From positions 1 through 24,610 of the forward strand of contig UQVK01000054.1 in assembly GCA_900544445.1 (NCBI GenBank): 24,610 nucleotides of DNA, read 5' to 3'. Shown here piece after piece: positions 1-7,196 of this stretch; within the stretch, counting starts at the first letter, position 1; each line of letters starts with the position of its first letter. Source of the DNA: an uncultured Lachnospiraceae bacterium. Lineage in GTDB: Bacteria > Bacillota > Clostridia > Lachnospirales > Lachnospiraceae. The notes beneath the pieces are model-generated. The model had not been told where the DNA came from, searched no databases, and saw nothing but the letters and a program-made list of their open reading frames with translations. Made by a program: the position numbers and the translations under genes.

Positions 1-761
1 TCGAGAACGTGTTCCGCTTCGACGATATTTCCGTAAGAGAGGCCATGACCAGAACCGCGGATGTGGAAGCCTTCTCGCTGGATGCGACGGATGAGGAGAT
101 CATACATACCATCCGTGAGACAGGACTTTCCCGCTATCCTGTTTATGATGAAGACATTAATGATATTGTAGGTACCCTCAATGCCAGAGATTTCCTGCTG
201 GAGAGAGGGGCAGAGCATCCACGCAGTCTGAAGGAGCTGTTAAGAAGCCCTTACTTTGTGCCGGAAAGCATCCATGCGGACGATCTGTTCCGTGATATGC
301 AGACCAAGAAGATCCATATCGCAATCGTCATCGATGAGTATGGTCAGACGGCAGGTATCATCACCATTGAGGATCTGCTGGAGGAAATCGTCGGAAATAT
401 TTATGACGAGTTTGATCCTGCGGAAGCTCCTGAGATGGAGAAGCTCGGGGATAATCTCTGGCGTGTCAACGGCGGCGTGTTTATCGACGAGCTGGCAGAA
501 GAACTGGATATGGAAATCCCGGAGGATGAGGATTATGATACCGTGGGCGGCATGATTTTCAGCTGCCTGCATACGATTCCCGCGGACGGAACCCAGTTCG
601 ACGTACAGGTGAACGGGCTGGATATCCATGTGGAGAAGATCGAGGACAGAAGAATCGAAGAGGCGCTGATCAGAAAGCTGCCCCCGGCAGAGCCGGAAGA
701 AGAGGGCGAAGGCGGCGAACAGGATAAGAAGGATCAGAACAAAAAGGAAAAGTCGGCATAA
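1..761 (+). CDS. CorC/HlyC-type CBS-domain protein (5' end outside window)
   Basis: The frame is already open at the window edge. The codons before the GTG at position 9 (Glu-Asn) read through in the usual family context ENVFRFDD, so that GTG is an internal valine and the gene starts upstream. What is present is a tandem CBS pair (starting near DDISVREAMTR and running through the IEDLLEEIVG segment) followed by a C-terminal CorC_HlyC transporter-associated domain (NLWRVNGGVFIDELAEELD onward). The tail is acidic then lysine-rich. The missing N-terminal part would be the DUF21 membrane domain. Family members are inner-membrane proteins linked to magnesium/cobalt efflux or resistance; the CBS pair senses adenine nucleotides in studied relatives. 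The substrate here is unknown. The HAD phosphatase gene follows after 24 bases, so co-transcription is possible. Confidence 0.88.
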   Translation, partial: ENVFRFDDISVREAMTRTADVEAFSLDATDEEIIHTIRETGLSRYPVYDEDINDIVGTLNARDFLLERGAEHPRSLKELLRSPYFVPESIHADDLFRDMQTKKIHIAIVIDEYGQTAGIITIEDLLEEIVGNIYDEFDPAEAPEMEKLGDNLWRVNGGVFIDELAEELDMEIPEDEDYDTVGGMIFSCLHTIPADGTQFDVQVNGLDIHVEKIEDRRIEEALIRKLPPAEPEEEGEGGEQDKKDQNKKEKSA

Positions 762-785
762 TGCATACAGAAAGGATCAGTCAGC

Positions 786-1568
786 ATGATACGGATGATA
801 TGCCTGGATTACGACAACACGATTTATGACCACAAGCAGGGAAAAATTCCAGACAGCGCCAGAAAGGCTCTTGAAGCTGCCCGCGGAAAATGCCGCATCG
901 TGCTTGCCAGCGGACGTTTTTTCAAGGACGTCTGGAACGCCCCCATGCTGGAGGAAATCCATCCGGACGGCGTGATCCACGCCAACGGCGCGCTGATCGA
1001 AGCGGACGGAGAAGAGCTGGAGGAGACCTGGATCGATCCGGACGTCCAGCGGCAGGTGATCGAGTTCGCCTATGAGAACGATCTGTGCCTGGGCGGCCTG
1101 TATCAGGGCAGATGGTATACCACCAATAAGGTGAAGCAGACGGAGCACTGGGGAGGAAACGAGGCGCTCCATGCCAGAGGCCTGGAGGACGCCAGGGAGC
1201 TGATTGGCGTTCCCATGCACGGCCTGTTCCTGGACGATTCCGTGGAGGCCGCGAAGCTGATTGCGGAGCGTTTCCCTCAGCTTAGAACCCCGATCATGAG
1301 TGAAGAACGGGGCGGAGCGGACGTGCTTCCGGTGTTCCTGTCCAAGGCCTATGGGCTTAGAAAGCTTGCGGAGCACTGGAGCATCCCCATGGAAGAAACC
1401 GCGGCGGTGGGCGACAGCATGAACGACTACGAGATGGTGCGCGAGGCCGGCGTCGGCATCGCCATGGGAAACGCGGTGTCGAAGCTGAAGGAAGCTGCGG
1501 ACTATGTGACCGCGGATATCGGAGAGGATGGACTGGAGAAGGCGTTTGCATATCTGGGGCTGCTGTGA
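786..1568 (+). CDS. Cof-type HAD-superfamily phosphatase
   Basis: A 260-residue protein with all four HAD motifs. Motif I is DYDNT with nucleophile Asp8 and acid/base Asp10. Motif II is the serine of LASGR, motif III is a lysine near 187 (LSKAYGL), and motif IV is GDSMND with Asp210 and Asp214. Length and the C2-type cap between motifs II and III match the Cof/YwpJ branch, which dephosphorylates sugar phosphates or cofactors such as FMN in the cytoplasm. Specificity cannot be read from the sequence. An AAAGGA ribosome site lies just upstream of the ATG; a second methionine at residue 4 is a less likely start. A clear hairpin terminator follows at 1634, so this gene closes the operon begun by the CBS protein. 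Confidence 0.9.
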   Translation: MIRMICLDYDNTIYDHKQGKIPDSARKALEAARGKCRIVLASGRFFKDVWNAPMLEEIHPDGVIHANGALIEADGEELEETWIDPDVQRQVIEFAYENDLCLGGLYQGRWYTTNKVKQTEHWGGNEALHARGLEDARELIGVPMHGLFLDDSVEAAKLIAERFPQLRTPIMSEERGGADVLPVFLSKAYGLRKLAEHWSIPMEETAAVGDSMNDYEMVREAGVGIAMGNAVSKLKEAADYVTADIGEDGLEKAFAYLGLL

Positions 1569-1633
1569 GTCGGCGGTGAAGCGGATTGATGCGGCAGATT
1601 GATGGAAAAACAAAATACAGACAGAATATTCCG

Positions 1634-1664
1634 GCCCGGACAAAATGTTCCGGGCTCTTTTTAT
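1634..1664 (+). terminator. Rho-independent terminator
   Basis: Perfect 7-bp arms GCCCGGA (1634-1640) and TCCGGGC (1649-1655) with an 8-base loop are followed by a T-rich run. It closes the CBS/HAD transcription unit. Confidence 0.88.
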
Positions 1665-1694
1665 ACTTTTTTTAGAAAGTTTAGATTATATAAA

Positions 1695-1723
1695 TTGTAA
1701 TCCTCTGGCTGAAGGATTATAAT
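1695..1723 (+). promoter_or_regulatory. Promoter of the marR-ABC exporter operon
   Basis: TTGTAA (1695-1700) and a perfect TATAAT (1718-1723) are separated by 17 bases. The -10 sits inside a 10-bp palindrome, GATTATAATC (1715-1724). TAATCC (1698-1703) and GGATTA (1714-1719) form a further inverted repeat across the spacer. These symmetries are typical of regulator binding over a promoter. Confidence 0.75.
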
Positions 1724-1740
1724 CAGTATCCGAACATAAG

Positions 1741-1760
1741 TTAACAATGTTAATTGTTGA
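1741..1760 (+). promoter_or_regulatory. Candidate MarR operator
   Basis: An imperfect inverted repeat, TTAACAAT (1741-1748) and ATTGTTGA (1753-1760), matches at 7 of 8 arm positions with a 4-base spacer. It lies between the promoter and the marR start. Its size and place suit autoregulation by a MarR dimer. This is inferred from symmetry only. Confidence 0.5.
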
Positions 1761-1784
1761 TAATGAAATTATATGAGGAGAGCT

Positions 1785-2231
1785 ATGGTGCCGGATGAAA
1801 TCAAAAATGAACTGTTAAAAATAACTTTTCGCTATTGGAGAGCGCATCTGAATGTGCCGGTGGGAGAGATTTCCCATGGAGAATTCGCGGTGATGCAGGT
1901 GATCCATCATTTTCCGAAGGAGCGGCCGGAGGAAAAGGGCATCGGCACGGCCCGGCTCGCTGCAGAGGTGCACAGCTCGCCGCCTGCAGTCTCCAGAATC
2001 CTGAACACGCTGGAGGAAAAGGGCTGCATCGTGCGTGAAACGGATCCGGACAACCGGAGAAGGACCCGGATTATCCTGACGGAGAAAGGAGAAAAGATCC
2101 GGCAGAGAGGCTGTGAGCTGTCCGGAGACTATTTCGACCGGGTTTTTGACAGGATGGGAAAAGACAGAATGCTTCAGTTCCTTTCCATGTGGAAGGAGCT
2201 TGTGGAAATTATGGAAAACAACGAAGCGTAA
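1785..2231 (+). CDS. MarR-family transcriptional regulator
   Basis: A cytoplasmic winged-helix regulator of about 148 residues. The recognition-helix region GTARLAAEVHSSPPAVSRIL is followed by the wing, with DPDNRRRTRIILTEKG, a highly typical MarR signature. I chose the ATG at 1785 because GAGGAG lies just before it; the earlier in-frame ATG at 1773 overlaps that ribosome site. The family represses transporter operons and releases DNA on binding a small molecule. The immediate downstream partner is a two-gene ABC exporter, so this protein probably controls exporter and self through the symmetric sites at 1698-1760. Its stop codon lies inside a hairpin that leads into the next gene. Confidence 0.9.
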   Translation: MVPDEIKNELLKITFRYWRAHLNVPVGEISHGEFAVMQVIHHFPKERPEEKGIGTARLAAEVHSSPPAVSRILNTLEEKGCIVRETDPDNRRRTRIILTEKGEKIRQRGCELSGDYFDRVFDRMGKDRMLQFLSMWKELVEIMENNEA

Positions 2232-2249
2232 AACGCTTCGGCATGGAGG
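2222..2249 (+). promoter_or_regulatory. Stop-codon hairpin plus recurrent CGCTTCGGCATGGAGG leader
   Basis: Perfect 8-bp arms CGAAGCGT and ACGCTTCG are separated by only AAA (2222-2240). The marR stop TAA (2229-2231) is in the loop region. The downstream arm is the first half of the motif CGCTTCGGCATGGAGG (2234-2249), whose GGAGG serves the ATG at 2255. The same motif precedes three other genes at 6399, 7176 and 16657. Confidence 0.7.
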
Positions 2250-2254
2250 TAAAC

Positions 2255-4492
2255 ATGGGAAAGCTGTTTCGAGATTTATGGAAACATAAGGCCGCGGTTC
2301 TGCTCATCGTCCTGCTCTTAATCGGGCAGGCGTACTGCGACCTGTCTCTGCCGTCTTACACCTCGGATATCGTGGATGTGGGAATCCAGCAGGGTGGCAT
2401 TGAAAATGCCGTTCCGGAACGGATGCGGGAAGAGACCTTTAATAACATCGCGCTGTTTCTGACGGAAGATGAACGGGCGCTGGCGGAGGAATCCTACACG
2501 CTGGCAGAGGGCGTCCGTGAGCTGAATACCCGGGATCGTCAGACCATAGAGCAGCTGGACGAGGCCTTCGGCCTTCCGATGGTGATTTTAAGCTCGCTGG
2601 AGGAGTCAGGGATGGATCTTTCCGGACTCTCCCAGGCAATGCTGAACAGCGGACTGACGGATGAAGCCATTGAAGGAATCCGGCAGCAGGCGCTTGAGAG
2701 CATGGGAGACATGAGCGATTCCATCATCAGCCAGCGGGCCGTTCTGTTCGTCCAGTCGGAATATGAAGCCATGGGCATGGATCTGGGGCAGGTACAGATG
2801 AGCTACCTGCTCACCACCGGAGCGAAGATGCTGGGCCTCACCCTCCTGATGGTTGCCACAGCGGTGCTGTCCGGCCTGCTTTCTTCCCGGACGGCCGCGA
2901 AGATCGGTATGGAGCTGAGGGGACAGGTATTTACGAAGGTGCTGTCCTTTTCCAACAATGAGCTGAACAAATTCTCCATCGCGTCGCTGATCACCAGAAG
3001 CACCAACGATATCCAGCAGGTGCAGATGGTGGAGGTCATGCTGCTGCGTATGGTGCTCTACGCTCCGATCATCGGCATTGGCGGCATCATCAGGGTGGCG
3101 GGAACCCGCACCGGACTCAGCTGGATCATCGTAGTTGCCGTGGTGGCGATTTTTGTATTGGTGATGGCGCTTCTGTTCGTGGCGATGCCGAAGTTCAGAA
3201 AGATGCAGACTCTGGTGGACCGCCTGAATCTGGTGGCGAGGGAGATCCTGACCGGCCTTTCCGTCATCCGTGCCTTCGATCGGGAAAAATATGAAGAGGA
3301 ACGGTTCGATACGGCCAATAAAAATCTGATGAAAACCCAGCTGTTCACCAACCGGGTCATGAATATCATGATGCCCGCCATGATGCTGATCATGAACGGC
3401 GTGACCGTCATGATCATCTGGTTTGGCGGACACGGGATCGACGCCGGAACCATGCAGGTGGGCGATATGATCGCCTTCATCACCTATACCATGCAGATCG
3501 TCATGGCCTTCCTGATGATCACCATGATCTCCGTCATGCTGCCCCGTGCAGGCGTTGCGGCAGACCGGATTCAGGAGGTGCTGGATACGCCCCTGTCCAT
3601 CCATGACGCGGCCTCCGTCCGGGATGAGGAGCTGAAAGATGCGAAGGGTGAGCTTCGTTTTGAGGACGTTTCCTTCCGGTATGAAGGCGCGGATGAGGAT
3701 GCGCTGGAACACATCAGCTTCACAGCGAAACCGGGCGAGACCACAGCGATCATCGGCAGCACCGGCTGCGGAAAATCCACGCTGATCCACCTGATTCCCC
3801 GGTTTTACGACGTGACACAGGGACGGATCACCATAGACGGCGTGGATATCCGGGAGATTTCCCAGGAGAAGCTGCACAGCCTGCTCGGCTTCGTGCCGCA
3901 GAAGGGAAATCTGTTCTCCGGCACCATCGCTTCCAATATCAAGTACGGCGGGGACTGGATTACCGATGAAAAAATGGAAGAGGCGGCCCAGATCGCCCAG
4001 GCCACGGAGTTCATCGAGACCAAGCCGGACGGCTATGACAGTCCCATCGCCCAGGGCGGAAGCAATGTGTCCGGCGGACAGAAGCAGCGGCTTTCCATAG
4101 CGAGGGCCATTGCCAAATCCCCGAAGATCTTCCTGTTCGACGACAGCTTTTCCGCACTGGACTATAAGACGGATGCCCAGTTAAGAAAGGCGCTTCATGA
4201 AAAAACGGCGGATGCGGCCGTGCTCATCGTGGCGCAGCGGATCAGCACAATTCTGCACGCCAACCGGATTCTGGTGCTGGAGGATGGAAAGATTGTGGGA
4301 GACGGTACCCATGAGCAGCTTCTGGAAAGCTGTCCGGCCTATCAGGAGATCGCCCGTTCCCAGCTTTCCGAGTCGGAATTAAAAGGAGGTGGCACGAATC
4401 AGGGATTCGTGCCGGAAAACGGCTCTCGCCGTTTTCCACCGGAGACAGATGCTGCCTGCGGCGGCAGAAAGGAGGCGGTACAGCATGAGTGA
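2255..4492 (+). CDS. ABC exporter half-transporter with degenerate ATPase site and large extracellular insert
   Basis: A type-IV (B-family-like) ABC half-transporter of about 745 residues: six-helix membrane domain, then a nucleotide-binding domain. Walker A is GSTGCGKST (501-509) and the signature SGGQ is at 606. Two catalytic positions are substituted: Walker B reads DDS (Asp629-Asp630) where Glu is usual at the second place, and the switch His is Gln661 (VAQRIST). This is the pattern of the degenerate half of heterodimeric exporters such as BmrCD, LmrCD or TM287/288. Between helices 1 and 2 lies an insert of roughly 130 polar residues, predicted extracellular. The start at 2255 follows GGAGGT. 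The last 30 or so residues are encoded by a hairpin repeat and look non-native. It overlaps the partner gene by 8 bases. Confidence 0.92.
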   Translation: MGKLFRDLWKHKAAVLLIVLLLIGQAYCDLSLPSYTSDIVDVGIQQGGIENAVPERMREETFNNIALFLTEDERALAEESYTLAEGVRELNTRDRQTIEQLDEAFGLPMVILSSLEESGMDLSGLSQAMLNSGLTDEAIEGIRQQALESMGDMSDSIISQRAVLFVQSEYEAMGMDLGQVQMSYLLTTGAKMLGLTLLMVATAVLSGLLSSRTAAKIGMELRGQVFTKVLSFSNNELNKFSIASLITRSTNDIQQVQMVEVMLLRMVLYAPIIGIGGIIRVAGTRTGLSWIIVVAVVAIFVLVMALLFVAMPKFRKMQTLVDRLNLVAREILTGLSVIRAFDREKYEEERFDTANKNLMKTQLFTNRVMNIMMPAMMLIMNGVTVMIIWFGGHGIDAGTMQVGDMIAFITYTMQIVMAFLMITMISVMLPRAGVAADRIQEVLDTPLSIHDAASVRDEELKDAKGELRFEDVSFRYEGADEDALEHISFTAKPGETTAIIGSTGCGKSTLIHLIPRFYDVTQGRITIDGVDIREISQEKLHSLLGFVPQKGNLFSGTIASNIKYGGDWITDEKMEEAAQIAQATEFIETKPDGYDSPIAQGGSNVSGGQKQRLSIARAIAKSPKIFLFDDSFSALDYKTDAQLRKALHEKTADAAVLIVAQRISTILHANRILVLEDGKIVGDGTHEQLLESCPAYQEIARSQLSESELKGGGTNQGFVPENGSRRFPPETDAACGGRKEAVQHE
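4383..4475 (+). repeat. Hairpin train bracketed by two Shine-Dalgarno sequences
   Basis: After a perfect AAAGGAGGTG (4383 on) come three tight hairpins. The first has 10-bp arms 4391-4400/4404-4413 with a 3-base loop. The second has 10-bp arms 4414-4423/4428-4437 with a TCTC loop. The third has arms 4451-4456/4460-4465 with a TGC loop. A second purine tract, AAAGGAGG (4468-4475), serves the ATG at 4485. The unit lies inside the 3' coding end of the first ABC gene. Hairpin 3 plus AG-AAAGGA recurs before the GH36 and GH4 genes. Confidence 0.75.
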
Positions 4493-6362
4493 GAACAGAA
4501 ACAGCAGCATGCAGTCTCAGGGAGCCGCGCACGGGCCGGCCAGAGGACCGATGAGAGGGCCTGGACGCGGCATGGGCGGAGAGAAAGCAAAGGATTTCAA
4601 GGGTACCCTGAAAAAGCTCATTGTATATATCGGAAACTACTGGCCTGCCTTTGTGGCGGTGTTGTGTTTTGCGGTGGGAAGCACCGTTTTCAATATCATC
4701 GGGCCTAAGATTTCCGGTCAGGCCACCACGGAGCTGTTCAACGGCCTGGTGGCAAAGGTATCCGGCACGGGCGGCATCAACTTTGAACGGATCGGACGGA
4801 TCCTGCTGATGCTTCTTGGCATGTACGCGTTAAGCGCCCTGCTGTCTTTCATTCAGGGCCTGATTATGACGCAGATTTCTCAGAATCTGTCCTATCGTTT
4901 CCGCCGGGAGATCATTGCGAAGATCAATCGGATGCCCATGAAATATTTTGAAAGCAGGACGGTGGGCGAGGTGCTTTCCCGCATCACCAACGATGTGGAT
5001 ACCCTGGGGCAGAGCCTGAACCAGAGCATCACCCAGCTCATCACTTCGGTCACCACCATGATCGGCGTGCTCATCATGATGCTGAGCATCAGCCCGCTGA
5101 TGACCCTGATCGCCATCATCATCCTGCCGGTTTCCGCAGGGCTCACCGGGCTTCTGGTGAAGAAATCCCAGCGCTTCTTCGTGGCGCAGCAGAAATATCT
5201 GGGCGAGATCAACGGTCAGGTGGAGGAGATCTACAGCGGCCACAATATCGTGAAGGCTTTTAATAAGGAAAAGGATGTGGAGAATACCTTCCATGCCACC
5301 AATGAAATCCTTTACCAGTCCGCCTGGAAATCCCAGTTTCTGTCCGGGCTGATGCAGCCCATCATGACCTTTGTGGGAAATCTGGGCTATGTGGCGGTCG
5401 CCGTTCTGGGCAGCGTGCTGGCGGTGCGCGGGACCATCAATGTGGGAGATATCCAGGCCTTTATCCAGTACGTGAGAAACTTTACCCAGCCCATTACTCA
5501 GCTGGCTCAGGTTTCCAACATGCTTCAGTCCACAGCGGCAGCAGCGGAGCGAGTGTTTGAATTCCTGGAGGAGGAAGAGGAGGAACAGACGGTGGAGAAT
5601 CCGGCGCATCTTCCCAATCCGCAGGGCGCGGTGGAATTTTCCCACGTGGCCTTCGGGTACAACCCGGATAAGATCATCATCCATGATTTCAACTGCACCG
5701 TAAAACCCGGCCAGACGGTGGCAATCGTCGGCCCCACCGGAGCGGGCAAAACCACCATGGTGAAGCTGCTCATGCGTTTCTACGATGTGAACAGCGGCCA
5801 GATTCTGGTGGACGGGACGGATATCCGCCGGATCAACAGAAGCGAGCTGCGGGAGATGTTCGGCATGGTGCTTCAGGATACCTGGCTGTTTAAGGGTACC
5901 ATTATGGAAAACATCCGCTACGGCAGGCTGGACGCTACGGACGAGGAAGTCATTGCGGCGGCGAAGGCGGCTCATGCCCACCGCTTCATCCAGACCCTTC
6001 CCGGCGGCTATCAGATGGAACTGAATGAGGATGCCAGCAACGTATCCCAGGGCCAGAAGCAGCTTCTCACCATCGCCAGGGCCATCCTCGCAGACAATAA
6101 GATCATGATTCTGGACGAGGCCACATCCTCTGTGGATACCAGAACGGAACAGCAGATTCAGGACGCCATGAACCGCCTGATGGAGGGCAGGACCAGCTTT
6201 GTCATCGCCCACAGACTTTCCACCATCCGGGACGCGGATATGATTCTGGTCATGAAGGACGGAGATATCATCGAGCAGGGCAGACACGAAGAGCTGCTTG
6301 TGAAAAACGGCTTTTACGCGGAGCTGTATAACTCCCAGTTTGCGGACGCAGCGGCTTCCTAA
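4485..6362 (+). CDS. ABC exporter half-transporter, catalytically canonical partner
   Basis: About 625 residues. A flexible N-terminus rich in Gly, Arg and Pro (through about residue 32) precedes a six-helix membrane domain and a nucleotide-binding domain. Walker A is GPTGAGKTT (416-424), Walker B is LDEATS with catalytic Glu545, and the switch His is His576. Its signature motif is altered to SQGQ (521-524). Combined with the partner's substitutions, one composite site pairs intact Walker motifs with an intact SGGQ, and the other is degenerate on both faces. That strongly indicates an obligate heterodimer. Such pumps export drugs, lipids or peptides; the substrate here is unknown. The start ATG overlaps the previous stop (ATGAGTGA), implying translational coupling. 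The stop codon lies in a hairpin (arms 6351-6357/6361-6367). Confidence 0.93.
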   Translation: MSENRNSSMQSQGAAHGPARGPMRGPGRGMGGEKAKDFKGTLKKLIVYIGNYWPAFVAVLCFAVGSTVFNIIGPKISGQATTELFNGLVAKVSGTGGINFERIGRILLMLLGMYALSALLSFIQGLIMTQISQNLSYRFRREIIAKINRMPMKYFESRTVGEVLSRITNDVDTLGQSLNQSITQLITSVTTMIGVLIMMLSISPLMTLIAIIILPVSAGLTGLLVKKSQRFFVAQQKYLGEINGQVEEIYSGHNIVKAFNKEKDVENTFHATNEILYQSAWKSQFLSGLMQPIMTFVGNLGYVAVAVLGSVLAVRGTINVGDIQAFIQYVRNFTQPITQLAQVSNMLQSTAAAAERVFEFLEEEEEEQTVENPAHLPNPQGAVEFSHVAFGYNPDKIIIHDFNCTVKPGQTVAIVGPTGAGKTTMVKLLMRFYDVNSGQILVDGTDIRRINRSELREMFGMVLQDTWLFKGTIMENIRYGRLDATDEEVIAAAKAAHAHRFIQTLPGGYQMELNEDASNVSQGQKQLLTIARAILADNKIMILDEATSSVDTRTEQQIQDAMNRLMEGRTSFVIAHRLSTIRDADMILVMKDGDIIEQGRHEELLVKNGFYAELYNSQFADAAAS

Positions 6363-6398
6363 GCCGCCGCGGACTGCATGAAGAAAGCGGATTTGTGA

Positions 6399-6414
6399 CG
6401 CTTCGGAATGGAGG
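6399..6414 (+). promoter_or_regulatory. CGCTTCGG-ATGGAGG leader motif, second copy
   Basis: CGCTTCGGAATGGAGG differs by one base from the copies at 2234 and 7176. Its GGAGG is the ribosome site for the ATG at 6420. The ATG inside the motif is in frame 12 bases upstream, as in the copies at 2234 and 7176, but has no ribosome site of its own. Confidence 0.65.
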
Positions 6415-6419
6415 AAAAG

Positions 6420-7016
6420 ATGAAAAAACGGATCATAGCGATAGAAAGGCAATATGCCAGCGGCGGCAGGGAGATAGGGAAAAGGCTTTCAGAGCAGCTC
6501 GAAATTCCCTACTATGACGGACAGCTGCTGCTCCTTGCGGCGGAAAAATACGGGCTGAATCCCGGAGAGGTGAAGGAAAATGACGAGAAGGTCAACCGGA
6601 GCTTTCTTTACTCTGTCGCAGAGGCTGTGGAAAATTTCCGCGGCAGTGAGCGGGGAATGCTCCCATACCGCATCTATCAGGCCCAGTCGGAAACCATCCG
6701 CCGGCTGGCGATGGAAGGCCCCTGTATTTTCATCGGCCGCTGCGCGGGAGAGATTCTTAGGGGAAGCGGAAGGTGCCTGAGCGTATTCATTTATGCTTCT
6801 GATATGGAGGATCGTCGGGAGCGGGCAAACCGGGTGGATCAGATTCCCCTGGCGGAGGTGGACCGGTATATCCGCATGAAGGATAGGCAGCGCCGTGACT
6901 ATTGTAAACAGTATATGAATGTGGATTGGGGAGATCCCGTGAACTATGACCTGTGTCTGAACAGCTCACAGCTCGGGTACGATACCTGCGTGGAGCTGAT
7001 TAAAAGAGCTATGTAA
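6420..7016 (+). CDS. Cytidylate kinase-like family protein
   Basis: About 198 residues matching the small P-loop family annotated as cytidylate-kinase-like in Clostridia. The N-terminus has the characteristic ERQYASGGREIGKRL nucleotide-binding segment (9-23), followed by the YYD element. GPCIFIGRCAG and a lid-like Arg-rich stretch (RRERANRV) follow in the middle. Members are distinct from the housekeeping CMP kinase and their substrate is not established. The start at 6420 is chosen because GGAGG (6410-6414) lies directly upstream; the in-frame ATG at 6408 overlaps it. It follows the exporter by 57 bases with no terminator I can see, so it may be co-transcribed. Confidence 0.82.
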   Translation: MKKRIIAIERQYASGGREIGKRLSEQLEIPYYDGQLLLLAAEKYGLNPGEVKENDEKVNRSFLYSVAEAVENFRGSERGMLPYRIYQAQSETIRRLAMEGPCIFIGRCAGEILRGSGRCLSVFIYASDMEDRRERANRVDQIPLAEVDRYIRMKDRQRRDYCKQYMNVDWGDPVNYDLCLNSSQLGYDTCVELIKRAM

Positions 7017-7097
7017 ACATCCGCTGGTCTGAAAATGACAGAAGCCTGTTTTCTCTGACTAAAAAGGAAAAGAAGGGAAATACTTTTTAACAGAAGG

Positions 7098-7159
7098 CAC
7101 GGCATCAGCCGTGAAACAGAAAGGGGAAGATTGAAAAATGCGCTCGATAGCGCTTTTTT
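7098..7159 (+). terminator. Hairpin followed by intrinsic terminator
   Basis: The first hairpin has CACGGC (7098-7103) and GCCGTG (7108-7113) with loop ATCA, followed by the purine tract AGAAAGGGGAAG. The second has GCGCT (7140-7144) and AGCGC (7149-7153) with loop CGAT, followed by six T's (7154-7159). An A-run before the stem makes it nearly symmetric, so it may work in both directions. It separates the kinase-like gene from the HPr-like gene or attenuates read-through. Confidence 0.65.
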
Positions 7160-7175
7160 CAACCAGAATTTGCGA

Positions 7176-7191
7176 CGCTTCGGCATGGAGG
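7176..7191 (+). promoter_or_regulatory. CGCTTCGGCATGGAGG leader motif, third copy
   Basis: An exact 16-base match to 2234-2249. It provides GGAGG five bases before the ATG at 7197. Confidence 0.7.
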
Positions 7192-7196
7192 AAAAT

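Noticed and set aside
240..629. Minus-strand open frame of 129 residues
   Set aside because: It mirrors the CBS-domain coding region, has no ribosome site and resembles no family.
2606..3877. Minus-strand open frame of 423 residues
   Set aside because: It lies fully opposite the ABC transporter gene and its His/Asp-rich composition is the usual antisense shadow of GC-rich coding sequence.
4830..6452. Minus-strand open frame of 540 residues
   Set aside because: Shadow of the second ABC gene; His-rich, without domains or a start signal.
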